Shown: positions 12,750 to 22,408 of the stretch, piece after piece | How positions within the stretch are numbered: the first letter of the stretch is position 1 | How the letters are laid out: every line of letters starts with the position of its first letter | Origin: Dendrocalamus latiflorus | Taxonomy: Eukaryota; Streptophyta; Magnoliopsida; Poales; Poaceae | NCBI GenBank assembly: GCA_017311315.1 | Contig: CM029663.1 | Span: 39,568,622 to 39,632,621, forward strand | Direction: 5' to 3' | Length of the DNA: 64,000 nt | Position numbers and translations under genes: made by a program | The notes under the pieces: model-generated | The model's input: the letters and a program-made list of their open reading frames with translations, nothing else | Database searches by the model: none | What the model was told of the DNA's origin: nothing

Positions 12750-13685
12750 TGATGTGACCACGCCACCAACACATACGACCATAGCGCCCAAAATCAAGAT
12801 TGAACTAAAGGTGAATTCGTTTATTCAGTTTCCATATATTTTAAATGAGAATATGATACTACCTAATGATGAAAATATATATTTTTGTAGCACCACATCA
12901 CTTTTGCACCAATTCAAGCAAGAGTTCAACTTGGACACGTTTTGGAATCCAATTCGGCCTCCAGATCAGTTCGGATTCAGCTTGACGGCCTAACTTCAAA
13001 TGTGCATAACTTTCACATACGGAGTTCGTTTGAGGTCCACGAGTACTCGATGGAAAGTTTTTCTCATCCTCTTTCCAATGGATCTAGCCACATCTCTAAA
13101 TTTCTCCTGTGCTTGCCACAATCACTCAAAGAAGGTGCTGTGTCACCTGTTTGGGTCAAATTGGGCCTTGTAATGTTTGGGCCCAAAGGGGAGGTGCCCC
13201 CTTCCTAGGCCCATACTGTTCACAGGTTACTATTCATGTGAACAGTATCATGAATAGTACCACCCCTTTTTCCTTAGTTTTGTGCGTCTTTTACACTCCT
13301 ATTTAAGGAGACTGCACCCTTCTAGCTTTCTTGAATTTCGTTTGCTTAGTTTTTCCATGGTGAAAACTTTTGTTATTCGCTTGTATCGACTAGACCAACC
13401 GTAAAGAACCTCTACAGAATCCCACCTTTTTGAACTCAATTTATATATTTGCAATTTCAGATTGCTTGTTATCTTGTTCTTGTGTGTTCTTCGGTTGCAT
13501 GCAGGAATAGACCTTCGTAGTCAGGTCAACTACGTTCTTGGCACGGTTGATAACGACTTGGGTGTGGTTCAGCGATTGCTAAGGTGCAAGTGACGCTGTA
13601 TGGTTGTAGTCAGATCGCAAGAGTCACCTCCACCAAAATCGATAGTTATCATCCTATCGGAAGATCGGGACCCATCGCCTCATCA
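12750..13685 (+). mobile_element. Solo LTR (D), CRM-clade Ty3-gypsy
   Basis: It begins TGATGTGACCACG and ends GATCGGGACCCATCGCC followed by TCATCA, and is about 936 bp. The flanks are GACGT (12745-12749) and GATGT (13686-13690), a target duplication with one CpG-type change. It belongs to the same family as LTR A, but the middle is shorter. A TATTTAAGG sequence near 13300 could be its TATA element. Confidence 0.88.
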
Positions 13686-13690
13686 GATGT

Positions 13691-13790
13691 AGACCAAGTC
13701 TTAAGGATCAACGAAATGATGCAAACAATGTTGTCTACCAATAATCTTTATTTCTTACTTTATCAACATGCACATAGACACACACACACA
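13691..13790. other. Short flank between solo LTR and copia, with (AC)n run
   Basis: About 100 bp of non-coding sequence ending in an (AC)n microsatellite (13777-13792). CATAT at 13791-13795 is the copia target duplication. It is probably part of the same LTR remnant (E) that resumes at 29499. Confidence 0.5.
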
Positions 13791-14309
13791 CATATTGAGA
13801 GACCATGTGGAGGTCATCCCGTGTGTGTGATGTGTAATTGACATCGGTTTAGGGAAGTCGAGTTTGATTTGGTTGGTTCGGACCATGTCGTTGCATGGTG
13901 CAATGGACTCGGTCGGATTTGGTCAAACCTGGTCAAAGGGTTTAGGTTGCATATTATGTCGACTTGTCAGGTTTGGGCTATTTCATTAAATGCATTTATG
14001 CTTACATGTATCGAGCGGTGCTATTTGATGTGTTTCTTGTCTGTGTTGGCTGCAGAACGTCGAGGCGGAGTCCTGGCGAGACACGAGGTGACAAGACTAG
14101 ACACGGGCGGTGTTGAGGTCAGAATGGTTGAGGTGTGTCGAAGACAGTGTGAACTCGAGGTGGTTGCGAGTCGTGGACGACAAGGAGCGCAAAAGCTTCC
14201 CGGAAGGTGCAGGAGGGGCGAAATGGTAATTTCGCAAGGCTGCACAAGCGGGAGCGGGTTCCGTTGGATTTAGCGGGCGTAACGGGTTGCAGACCCGTTA
14301 GCCAAGGGC

Positions 14310-14317
14310 TATAAATA
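14310..14317 (+). promoter_or_regulatory. TATA box of copia 5' LTR
   Basis: TATAAATA lies after GCCAAGGGC and is preserved at 28079-28086 in the 3' LTR. Transcription should start about 30 bp downstream, near 14340. Confidence 0.75.
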
Positions 14318-15383
14318 GGTGTTGGTGGCTGCATGCCCACTCAAGGCTTTGGGAGAGAGTTAGGGCTTCTATTGGTCAAAAGAGTCTTTAGGAGGTGGTT
14401 TTACCTTTGCTCTTTAGTGGTTGAGAGTGGGTGGAGGAGGCAGAGGGTGTTCTGTACTCTTCTTCGTTGTGTTCTTGAGAGCTCCTCCCTTCTAAGCATA
14501 TATGGGCTTGTGTTCTTGAGTTGGGAGATGGAGAGGATGGATTGAGAGTCTTGTAATCATTCCACTTGTATCAATCATGTATCTCCTTTCCTCTCTATCA
14601 ATATGAGATGGATTTGGTTGAGTTTCATTGAGTCCCAGGCTCTCTGGTTATTTTTTCCCTTCGATGCTCTTCTCTGTTGATTTTTGAGTTTCTTGATTTC
14701 TTGTTGTTTCTTGCTAGGAAGGCCCAAAATGGGTTGTTATGACATAGGAGATGCTCAAAAGCCATTTGTCTAGTTGATCCTAAGAGCAAACCAAGTTTAA
14801 TTTCAGTTCTTCCCTTTGGAGCCTTCTTTGTTCTTCGTTTGCATTTCTAGGGTTTTAGTGCTGTTCTTGATTCTCTTCGTGTGATGGCTTGAAACTTGGT
14901 TTCTAGAGTCCTGAGGCTATCAATTAGCTTCTATCAAAGTTTCATAGCCAGAGGATCAACGATTGAGGAGTAATTTGTTTTTTGGTGGAGTCTCTGCAAG
15001 TTTTCAGGATTTTGCCTTTTTCTGAATTTCTAGGGTTTGGTGTTATTTTCGATTCCCTTCATGAGATGGCATGGAACTTGGCATGATGAATCCTGTGGGT
15101 ATTGAATACCTATCTGCAAAGTTTCGAGGCCAAAGGATCAAAGTATAAATGGGAATTTGAAGTTTAGTGTTACTCTCTGCATATTTTCAGTTTTCAGGGC
15201 AAATCTCAATTTCTTGGCCATGGGTTGGTTTCTTTTGTTTTTGTAGACCCCATAGGTTATTTGAGAGGTAGTCTCACTGTTCTGGGCAGAGAAATCTAGA
15301 AGAAATTCTCTATTTTTGCTGCAGCTTGAAGTCCCATTTTCAGTTGTCTGAAAATCAGGTTCTCTGTTGTCTGAACCCGTCGG

Positions 15384-15513
15384 GCGGTCAGACCGGTGTC
15401 AATGGGGCAGTCAGACCGCCATATGGCTGGCGGTCTGACCGGCGGCAGGTGACCAGTCAAACCGGCCTGGGTGTTACGGTCTGACCGCCCAAAGACCTGA
15501 GGTCAGACCGGCC
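15384..15513 (+). repeat. Palindromic GGTC(A/T)GACC array in copia 5' LTR
   Basis: Six copies of a CGGTCAGACCG or CGGTCTGACCG-like motif lie within 130 bp (near 15385, 15408, 15430, 15452, 15476 and 15500). Each is nearly self-complementary and neighbours are in opposite sense, so larger foldbacks are possible. The block is in the transcribed leader, about 200-330 bp before the LTR end. The 3' LTR has the same block at 29152-29280, where the fourth copy is better kept. Confidence 0.85.
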
Positions 15514-15714
15514 TGTCCTTCTTGCATGTTTTGTTCATTGTTTTTCTTGGGTATCTCTTGGATTTGTTTCCTATGATTTTTCTTTAGTCTCCAGAGAGTA
15601 TGAGCTCTTCATCATAGCTTTCAAGTGGAGGAGCATTTTCGAGTGGATACTTGTGGGGGACGAATTTTAGAGAACGACATTCACCCCCCCTCTGTCGCCA
15701 TTTTGGTCCAACAA

Positions 15715-15732
15715 TTGGTATCAGAGCCGGTT
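15715..15732 (+). promoter_or_regulatory. Primer-binding site of copia element
   Basis: TTGGTATCAGAGCCGGTT begins one base after the LTR. TGGTATCAGAGC matches initiator tRNA-Met. Confidence 0.9.
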
Positions 15733-15769
15733 AGCTCTTTTCCATAGATTTTAACCGGTCTCTAGAGCC

Positions 15770-16909
15770 ATGGCGACGGACAAGTACTCGACCAATCCTT
15801 CGATCTTTGATGGCATTGATTTTCCTTTCTGGAAAAGCCGGATGGAGACATACATCCAGGCTCAAGGATATGCCATCTGGAGGAAGGTCAAGGTCCGCTA
15901 TCTGGTTCCTGCTGATGAGAACATCAATGTGGCGAATATGCCCGATGTTGAGGCGAATGCAAAGGCAAGGAACATAATCATTCAAGGTTTGAGTCGTAGC
16001 GAGTTTGACCGCATTTCGCACCTCACGTCGGCTTTCGACATTTGGGAGACCCTCAGTGCTTACCATGAGGGCACCACTCAAATCAAGACAGTCCGACAGA
16101 ACCAATTCAAGCGAGATTACAACAAGTTTGAAATGCTATCTGGTGAGTCCCTCGATGAGTGCTTTGCACATTTTCATAAGATTCTGAGCAACCTCCGAGC
16201 GGTCGGTCTCACATACCCCGACTCGGATAACGCTCGTCAAATGCTCGCTGCTTTGGACCTGCGTGTGTGGGAGATGAAAGTGACTACCATCAAGGACACC
16301 ACGGACCTCTCGACTTTGACTCTTGATGCGCTGTGCTCGCATCTCAAGACTCATGAGATTGACATTGTCTCTCGCAAGTCGAAGTCACAGTCAGTGGCCC
16401 TAGTCACCGATCCCAGTTCGGCTTCTGGTCTTTCTTCTGATTTGCTGTGTGGATTCTCCCTTGCTGCTCTCTGTGACATAACTGATGATCAGTTAGAGCA
16501 GCTTGCGGATGAGCAGTTAGCCCTCCTAGCTCAGAGATTCTCCCATGCTTACAAGAGGAGGAGGGATGGAAAGAGAGGAGGACCCGTGATTTGCTTCGAG
16601 TGTGGTGGCCCCAACCACATTCGGGCAAACTGCCCCAAGCTGGGGAAGGGCAAAGGTGACTACGGTGGTTCGGGCAAGAACGACTACATTGACAAGAACC
16701 GCAACAAGAAGCCCTCAGTTCTCGCACAAGGCAAGAAGAAGTTCCGCGACTTTGGGAAGGCCAAGAAGCTCTTCCACCGTGTCCTCACCGTCTTCGACGA
16801 CCTCGATCTCAGCGAGGTGGAGGGGTGGAGCGACGACGATGGAACGGACGAGCAAGAACCCGAGTGCGGCGACGACTTCTCCGGCATGTGCTTCATGGCC
16901 CTTGAGGGC
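15770..16909 (+). pseudogene. gag: Copia Gag, truncated by nested gypsy
   Basis: Gag forms the virus-like particle and binds element RNA. The frame starts at an ATG 56 bp past the LTR (MATDKYSTNPSIFDGIDFP) and stays open for about 380 residues. It has the copia Gag core (FPFWKSRMETYIQAQGYAIW, then FDIWETLSAYHEGT) and one CCHC zinc knuckle, CFECGGPNHIRANC at 16592-16633. A basic stretch and an acidic stretch (about 16800-16870) follow. The frame is cut after MALEG by the LTR of the nested element at 16910, and the last few codons read into that LTR. The part between gag and protease is incomplete on the other side too. Confidence 0.93.
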
Positions 16910-18774
16910 TGTCGGGACCCCGGATTTCCAAACCCGGACCCTCTGTGTATTACTGCGCTAGTCCCAGATCAAAGCTAGTGCACACAGTTAAACAGAAATG
17001 ATTTATGACCAACAACGCATTTATTACAATATTAAAGAGTACAGACCGAAAGGTCTCATTATTACAATTGAGGTTTCAAGACCTCGCACACACGAAACAC
17101 AGCGGAAGCAAAAGATAAACTCGATGAAGACCCATCAATACGCCACAGGCAATTGACTGGGGAAGCGCGACCTAGAACTCCTGGAATCCTTCGTCGAATC
17201 CACCCGCGAAGAAGTCATAGTCGCCTTCTTGAGCTTTGTACTCCTCTGGTTATTATTTTTGAGTGTAGCATGTGAGTACATAAAATACTCCGCAAGTCTT
17301 GGGAAAAATGCAATAGATGCAAGGCTTGACAATGGAAGGCTATATGGTTCTTTTGCACAAAGCAACATTTTCTTTAAATTACTTCTAATTATTTTCGAAG
17401 GCATCAATTTAATAAAGTAAATGTTTTAACAGAACTATCATTAACTCTCTAGTGAAGGTTCCAACTACCAACACTAGCTAACCAATTACAATTGGTCAAG
17501 TTTAAAACTGCGGGTTCCATCCACCCTCTCTGGCTCCAACCGCCAGGATACCCTTCCGAGAGTTCCCTCCATTCTCGGAATACAAAACTTTGATTTTGAA
17601 ACCAAAACTAAAAATCTACCATGTGAATGCATTCCTTACCCGCCCTTGACCGTGGGCACGACTATTCGAATAGTTTTACACTCTGCAGAGGTTGTACAAC
17701 TTTACCCACAAGAGATAAATTATCCTAAAAGTCAACACGCTTCCTTTGGCATGAGACCCAGATAAAATATCACAAAGCCTTTACCTTACTCTAATCTAGC
17801 TAGATACCACCCGCTGAGGTTTCACAGCAGGTAGGCTAACTGCCCGAACCGAAGCCCCCTCTTGCGCCATATGAGTACAGTAAATCCCTGTCCCTCACTG
17901 TGAATAACCAGTCCATCCCTGGCACCCACTTTCCACTGGTGGCACCTAAACTAGACTATCATAAGTTAGTCAGCTAGGTCGTACCCATATAGACTTGTGG
18001 TTGTACGGTTAATGCTCAGTCTGGACAAACAGAAGCGTCGGTCCTTAATTGACTAGGGTGGAACATACACTTAACAAGATCTCGTGCTTCCTGCACCAAT
18101 CCAAACCAACCATCCACCCTAATCTAAACCAACTTTCACATTTTAGTTTAGTTTAAAAGAACAGTGGTAACTCCATTTACCACTAAATTTGTAAACACAA
18201 GGGTATTACAATAATTCATAATTTCCCATTTACAAGATTTATGAGGTATTCAATAGCATCGTTAAGCATTGTTCTACCATTCTAATACCAACAATTTAAT
18301 AGATAACTCTCATTAATGAGTCAAAGGAATTTCTAGGGTTGCAAAGGTACATGGCAATCAACTTCAAGTGAGGGCATAACAAGGTTGGATTAACTATTAC
18401 CTTAAGATTTGAACTAATGTTTTATGTAACTAGCAATGCACATAATTTAAAATAAGTAAAACATTTCAAAATCATAGTTTCAAGATGATCAAAGGAGACT
18501 TGCCTTTTTGCAGGTTCTCTGGGTCTTCCTGCTGCTGGGTGGAGAGATCGTCGACAACGTTGGAATCTACGCGAGAAAAGACGAAGCAAACAAGGCAAAT
18601 AAATACAAAAAAAATCAAATAAATTTAAAAACTCAAATAGAGGCCATATTTGTATAGATTAGGATTTTAGAAAAATTTAGGAATTTGAACGGCTCAAATC
18701 GGAGTTAAAATGAGAAAGTTATGCTCATTTGAAAATCTCAGATTGATTAAATCTAAAAATTCCCAAATTTCTGA

Positions 18775-18985
18775 TAGGTGGGGCCCACTGGAATAATTAA
18801 ATTTTAATCTTTTATTTTTATTTCTGACAGGTGGGACCCACTGAACAGTGAGCCCACTGGCCATGTTTCTGACACGTGGGACCCTATGGGCTATGGCCCA
18901 GGTGTCAGTGGGGAGGACTGACCTGCGGGGCCCAACTGTCAGTCGGCCCACAGACGAGAGCAGCTGACAAGCGGGGCCCGCATGT
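18775..18985. promoter_or_regulatory. Cluster of GGNCCCAC-type motifs in the LTR
   Basis: GGGGCCCAC (about 18781), GGGACCCAC (about 18833) and GTGGGACC (about 18876) lie close together, with related GGGGCCC and GGCCCAC strings to 18980. GGNCCCAC/GTGGGNCC is the consensus reported for class I TCP (PCF) factors in rice. Binding here is only inferred. In the minus-strand element the cluster lies downstream of the TATA box. Confidence 0.4.
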
Positions 18986-19552
18986 CAGCGCGCGATTAAA
19001 AGAAATGGCTCGACCTCAGCGTGCGGAGCCGGGGGCTCGAACGCGCGCCGAGGGAGTCAAGGGGGGAAGAGAAGCGCTGGTGACCAGTCGGGCGGGGAGG
19101 CTTTGCCTACCCATATAGGGCAAACAATCCTTTTGAGGTACCTGCCGGAGGGAAGACCGGGGAAGGTGGCCAGAGGCAGGGGCGCCGGCGGCGAGGGGTG
19201 GCCGGGGTTGTTCGGTGGAGTGCCAAAATGCGTCCCTGGAGCGAAGGCGGTTCCGACGGAATGAGCGGCGAGGTCCGGGGGTGAGCGGAGGTGGCCGGCA
19301 GTGAGTAGGCGGCGGAGCGAGCTCAGGTGCTCCGGTGCGACGATGCTCCGGCGACGGGGAGAGGTGGCCGAGGTGTCGGGGAAGTTCGCCCGGGCACGGG
19401 GGTGCTCGGAGTGGCGGTGGCGGGCTCCGGGGAGGACCGAGGCGTCGGCAAAAGCTCGCCGGAGTGGGGCGGAGCTCGGAGGGAGGGGAAGCACGGTGCT
19501 GGGGCGCTACGGGGCTCGGGAGAGAGAGCGGAGAGAGGGGAGGCCGATGGGG

Positions 19553-19560
19553 GTATTTAT
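19553..19560 (-). promoter_or_regulatory. TATA box of gag-only gypsy 3' LTR
   Basis: On the minus strand, TATAAATA is followed by CCCCCATCGG. It is the only clear TATA element in the GC-rich part of the LTR. Transcription would start near 19525 and run leftwards. Confidence 0.55.
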
Positions 19561-20434
19561 AGTGGCGGAGGAGGGAACACGGCTCGGCAATTTCTCGCCG
19601 GTGCTGGCGGCCGGAAAAAGGGAAGGAAGAGGAAAAGGAAGGAAGGAGGGGGCAGAGAAGGAAGGGGAGCACGGGAGATCGGGGATTTGGTCGCGGCGGC
19701 GTCCGGGGTTTCCAAAACCGGGGAGAGCCAGGGAAGGAAAGAGGGGAAAGCGGCTCGGATTTGGTCGGCCGGCGCGAAGAAGGAAAGAGAGGGGAGAAAA
19801 GGAAAGAGGCGGCTCCGCGGGGACGAAGGGCCTGATAAGCGGGGCCGGGCGTCAGCGGGAGCGGGGCGGGGCGGCCGACAGGCGGGGCCCGGGTGGCAGT
19901 GGGAAGAGGAGAGCGGGGACAGCTAGATGGGCCGGGCGCGGGGACGTGGCTCATCCAGGCCGTCCACGCGTCGGGCGAGGAGGAGGGGAAGGCGGGGCTG
20001 GCTGGGCCGGGCCCGCTAGACAGCGAGGGAGAGGGGAGGTGCGGCCTGGATCAGGCCGAGCGGCGACGTGGGCGGATCTGGGCCGTCCACGCGTCGGCCG
20101 GGGGAGGGGGTTGGATTTTTAATTTTAGGATTTGATTTTGATTTTCAGCAAAGGCTAGGAAATTATTAAGGCCTCAGAAAAATATGAAAATACCTCCAAA
20201 AATTCCAGAAAAATTCACAGATGCTCCTGGACATATTTTGGACTAAATAAAAATATTTCCAACTAACGTTGGTGTTTAATTTTCATATTTTAAAATACCT
20301 TTTTAAATTCTAAAAATAGGTTTTAAACTCCAGAAAAACCAGAAAATCAAATAAAAGCCAAATAAAATCCAATTACTTTAAAATAATTAATTTGAAATTA
20401 AATTTTTCCAGAAAGCAAATTTTGGGATGTTGCA

Positions 20435-20449
20435 AACCTACCCCCTTAG
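20435..20449 (-). promoter_or_regulatory. Polypurine tract of gag-only gypsy
   Basis: The minus strand reads CTAAGGGGGTAGGTT just before the 3' LTR start TGCAACATCCC. Confidence 0.8.
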
Positions 20450-20515
20450 AGAGAATCTCGACCCCGAGATTCGGACGGACTAGGAAAAAGCAACTCTTGG
20501 TTCCTTGCTGTGCTC

Positions 20516-21712
20516 TTAAGCTGCTTCTTTCTTTGAACCAAACTGAAACTTACCAAGCCTGACTTCTGCCCCTGGGGTAGCCTTTGTGGTGATGTGGTTA
20601 ACTCGTCCTCTTCCTTGTGATTGCGGAGTTCTTGGACCTTTTCCTGTAGTTGGAGATACTTCCCGTCCTTGTCTTGCAACTGGAGTTCGCGCTGGTGTAT
20701 TTCCCAAGTTGAAAGGAATTGGAGTGGTAACCTGAGGCTTCTGTGGGCAATTGCTTGCATAATGCCCCATCTCGTGACATCGAAAACATTGCACTCCGGC
20801 GGCTGAGGTGTTGCTTCTCTGAGGACGGACTTCGGTAAAGATGTGGGGTTCTTGCATCTCTGAACGGGGCACAGATCCTGGAGTTCTTGGTACATTTGTT
20901 GCTGCTAGAGCTTTGTTGAACTGGGGTGGATTCATTCGGGGTCTTGAACTGCTTGCATTATACTGTGTCTGAAAAGCCATCTTTCTCTTACGAGAGTCAT
21001 GTAATTGATATTGAGCATCTTCCTGGACAAGGGCCTTATTTACCATATGCTGAAATGTCGAAAAATCTTTGGATACCAACTGCACCTTGAGGTTGGGATC
21101 AAGTCCCTGCATGAACCACCAAATTTTTGTTGACTCCGATGCAACATCTTCTGGTGCATACCTGGATAGTTGAGTGAACCTATTCAGGTACTCGGAAACA
21201 CTAAGGTTTCCTTGCTGCAACTTGTGAAACTCCCTTTTCTTCATCTCCATTATTCCCGTAGGAATATGCGCAGTGCGGAAAGCCTACACAAATTCATCCC
21301 AGGTGATTGCTTGTACATTTTGATGGGCGGCGCAGTAATTTTCCCACCAATTAGCAGCGATTCCTTTGAGTTGGTGGGCAGCATACAACACCTTCTCGTG
21401 GTCATTGCACTGAGCTAAGTTCAACTTCCTCTCCACATCCTTGATCCAGTCATTGGCCTCCAATGGGTCCACTGAACCAGCAAATGTAGGAGGCCTGGTC
21501 CTCATAAACTCTCCCAACTTAGACTGGGGTGCTTGGTTTGGTACCTGCGGAGCTTGTTGCACCTGGTTCTGAGCAAGAGCTTGAAGAAGCTGCAGTTGCA
21601 TGGCCATCATCTGCTCCAAGTTAGGGGCTTGAGCAGGAGGTGGTGGAATGTTGTTGTCTGGCTGATTGTTGGCGTCACGGCTGTTGCCAGGGTTGCTCCT
21701 TGTGTTCACCAT
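20516..21712 (-). pseudogene. gag: Ty3-gypsy Gag with one in-frame stop
   Basis: The start MVNTRSNPGNSRD at 21712 is typical of grass gypsy Gag proteins. A Gln/Pro-rich N-terminal part is followed by the retrotransposon Gag core (RPPTFAGSVDPLEANDWIKDVERKL), interrupted once by a TAG at 21284-21286. The same frame then continues (KREFHKLQQGNLSVSEYL) to a CCHC knuckle, CFRCHEMGHYASNC (about 20790-20745), and stops at 20516. Without that stop the frame would be about 398 codons. No protease motif follows, and the frame ends close to the polypurine tract. It would package RNA only if a related element supplied Pol. Confidence 0.92.
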
Positions 21713-22257
21713 ATGAAGTGGTTTTCGGGAATAGCAAAAGATAAGAGGGAACTAGCATAGGTAAGAGATTAGGGGGAAACTAAACAACATCCCAAACCAA
21801 CACGCAAGAAAGAAACAAGCCACAACTAGGAGAAGCTTAGCTTGAAATCAAAATAGTTTTTTTTAAGGATGGTTGTACTACAAGTATAAAAAGACTTGGT
21901 ACAGTCCACCTAACACACAAACAAGTAATACATAAGCGTTCTAAAATCGTAGGACTTTACTTGGGTACTACAACTAAAGAACTAGTCCTCACTCCTTCAT
22001 GATGACGCGCTTCTCCAGGTGCTGCTCATACGCAACCTCACTGAGCCCTCTATAGAAATTACAAAGGAAAGGGGTACAATTACCATTCCAAAAAGGAAAT
22101 AAGCAGATAGATAAGAGAGAATGCCATGACGAAGGTGAGGACAGAAAAGACGAGAAAAGACAAGGGTAGCAAATTATTAAATTTTTATTTTATAAAATAA
22201 AATTTTGAAGTTCTTCTTTTAACGACAATTCTAGCTAGGTCACGTCCTACAGTCAAA

Positions 22258-22272
22258 TTGGCTCTGATACCA
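22258..22272 (-). promoter_or_regulatory. Primer-binding site of gag-only gypsy
   Basis: The minus strand reads TGGTATCAGAGCCAA four bases from the 5' LTR remnant, an initiator tRNA-Met type site. Confidence 0.88.
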
Positions 22273-22276
22273 CCTC

Positions 22277-22408
22277 TGTCAGGACCCCGGATTTCCAAAC
22301 CCGGACCCTCTGTGTATTACTGCACTAGTCCCAGATCAAAGCTAGTGCACACAGTTAAACAGAAATGATTCATGACCAACAACGCATTTATTACAATATT
22401 AAAGAGTA
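22277..22408 (-). repeat. Truncated 5' LTR of gag-only gypsy
   Basis: These 132 bp match 16910-17041 almost exactly (about three differences), then the match stops after AAAGAGTA and copia sequence follows. A deletion has removed about 3.4 kb of LTR and, most likely, some copia sequence. Confidence 0.9.

Larger units (their letters stand above)
13796..15713 (+). repeat. 5' LTR of copia element
   Basis: It starts TGAGAGACCATG and ends GGTCCAACA. The LTR is 1918 bp and pairs with 27565-29493 (1929 bp), with scattered differences and a longer C run in the 3' copy. The transcribed part downstream of the TATA box is about 1.4 kb and holds a palindrome-rich block at 15384-15513. Confidence 0.95.
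16910..20434 (-). repeat. 3' LTR of gag-only gypsy (3.5 kb)
   Basis: On the minus strand it starts TGCAACATCCC and ends GGGTCCCGACA. The plus-strand first 132 bp repeat at 22277-22408. The right third (18880-20130) is very GC-rich and gives long but low-complexity open frames on both strands, with Pro/Arg/Ser or Gly/Arg/Glu runs. I regard these as composition artefacts, not genes. Confidence 0.9.
16910..22408 (-). mobile_element. Gag-only Ty3-gypsy element with 3.5 kb LTR (TR-GAG-like)
   Basis: A minus-strand element inside the copia. It has a full 3' LTR (16910-20434), a polypurine tract (20435-20449), a gag reading frame (20516-21712), a short leader, a primer site (22258-22272) and only 132 bp of the 5' LTR (22277-22408). 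The interior is about 1.84 kb. Gag ends about 80 bp before the 3' LTR, so there is no room for pol. This is the layout of terminal-repeat retrotransposons with a GAG domain. No target duplication can be seen because the right end is cut off. Confidence 0.88.

Noticed and set aside
14333..14545. 70-codon frame present in both copia LTRs (also 28102-28314)
   Set aside because: The LTRs are nearly identical, so conservation says nothing. It starts at the presumed transcription start and matches no protein I know.
19016..20135. Long open frames on both strands in the GC-rich LTR region (up to 312 codons)
   Set aside because: They are Pro/Ser/Arg or Gly/Arg/Glu low-complexity runs on both strands of the same LTR, with no domain. 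GC-rich DNA has few stop codons.
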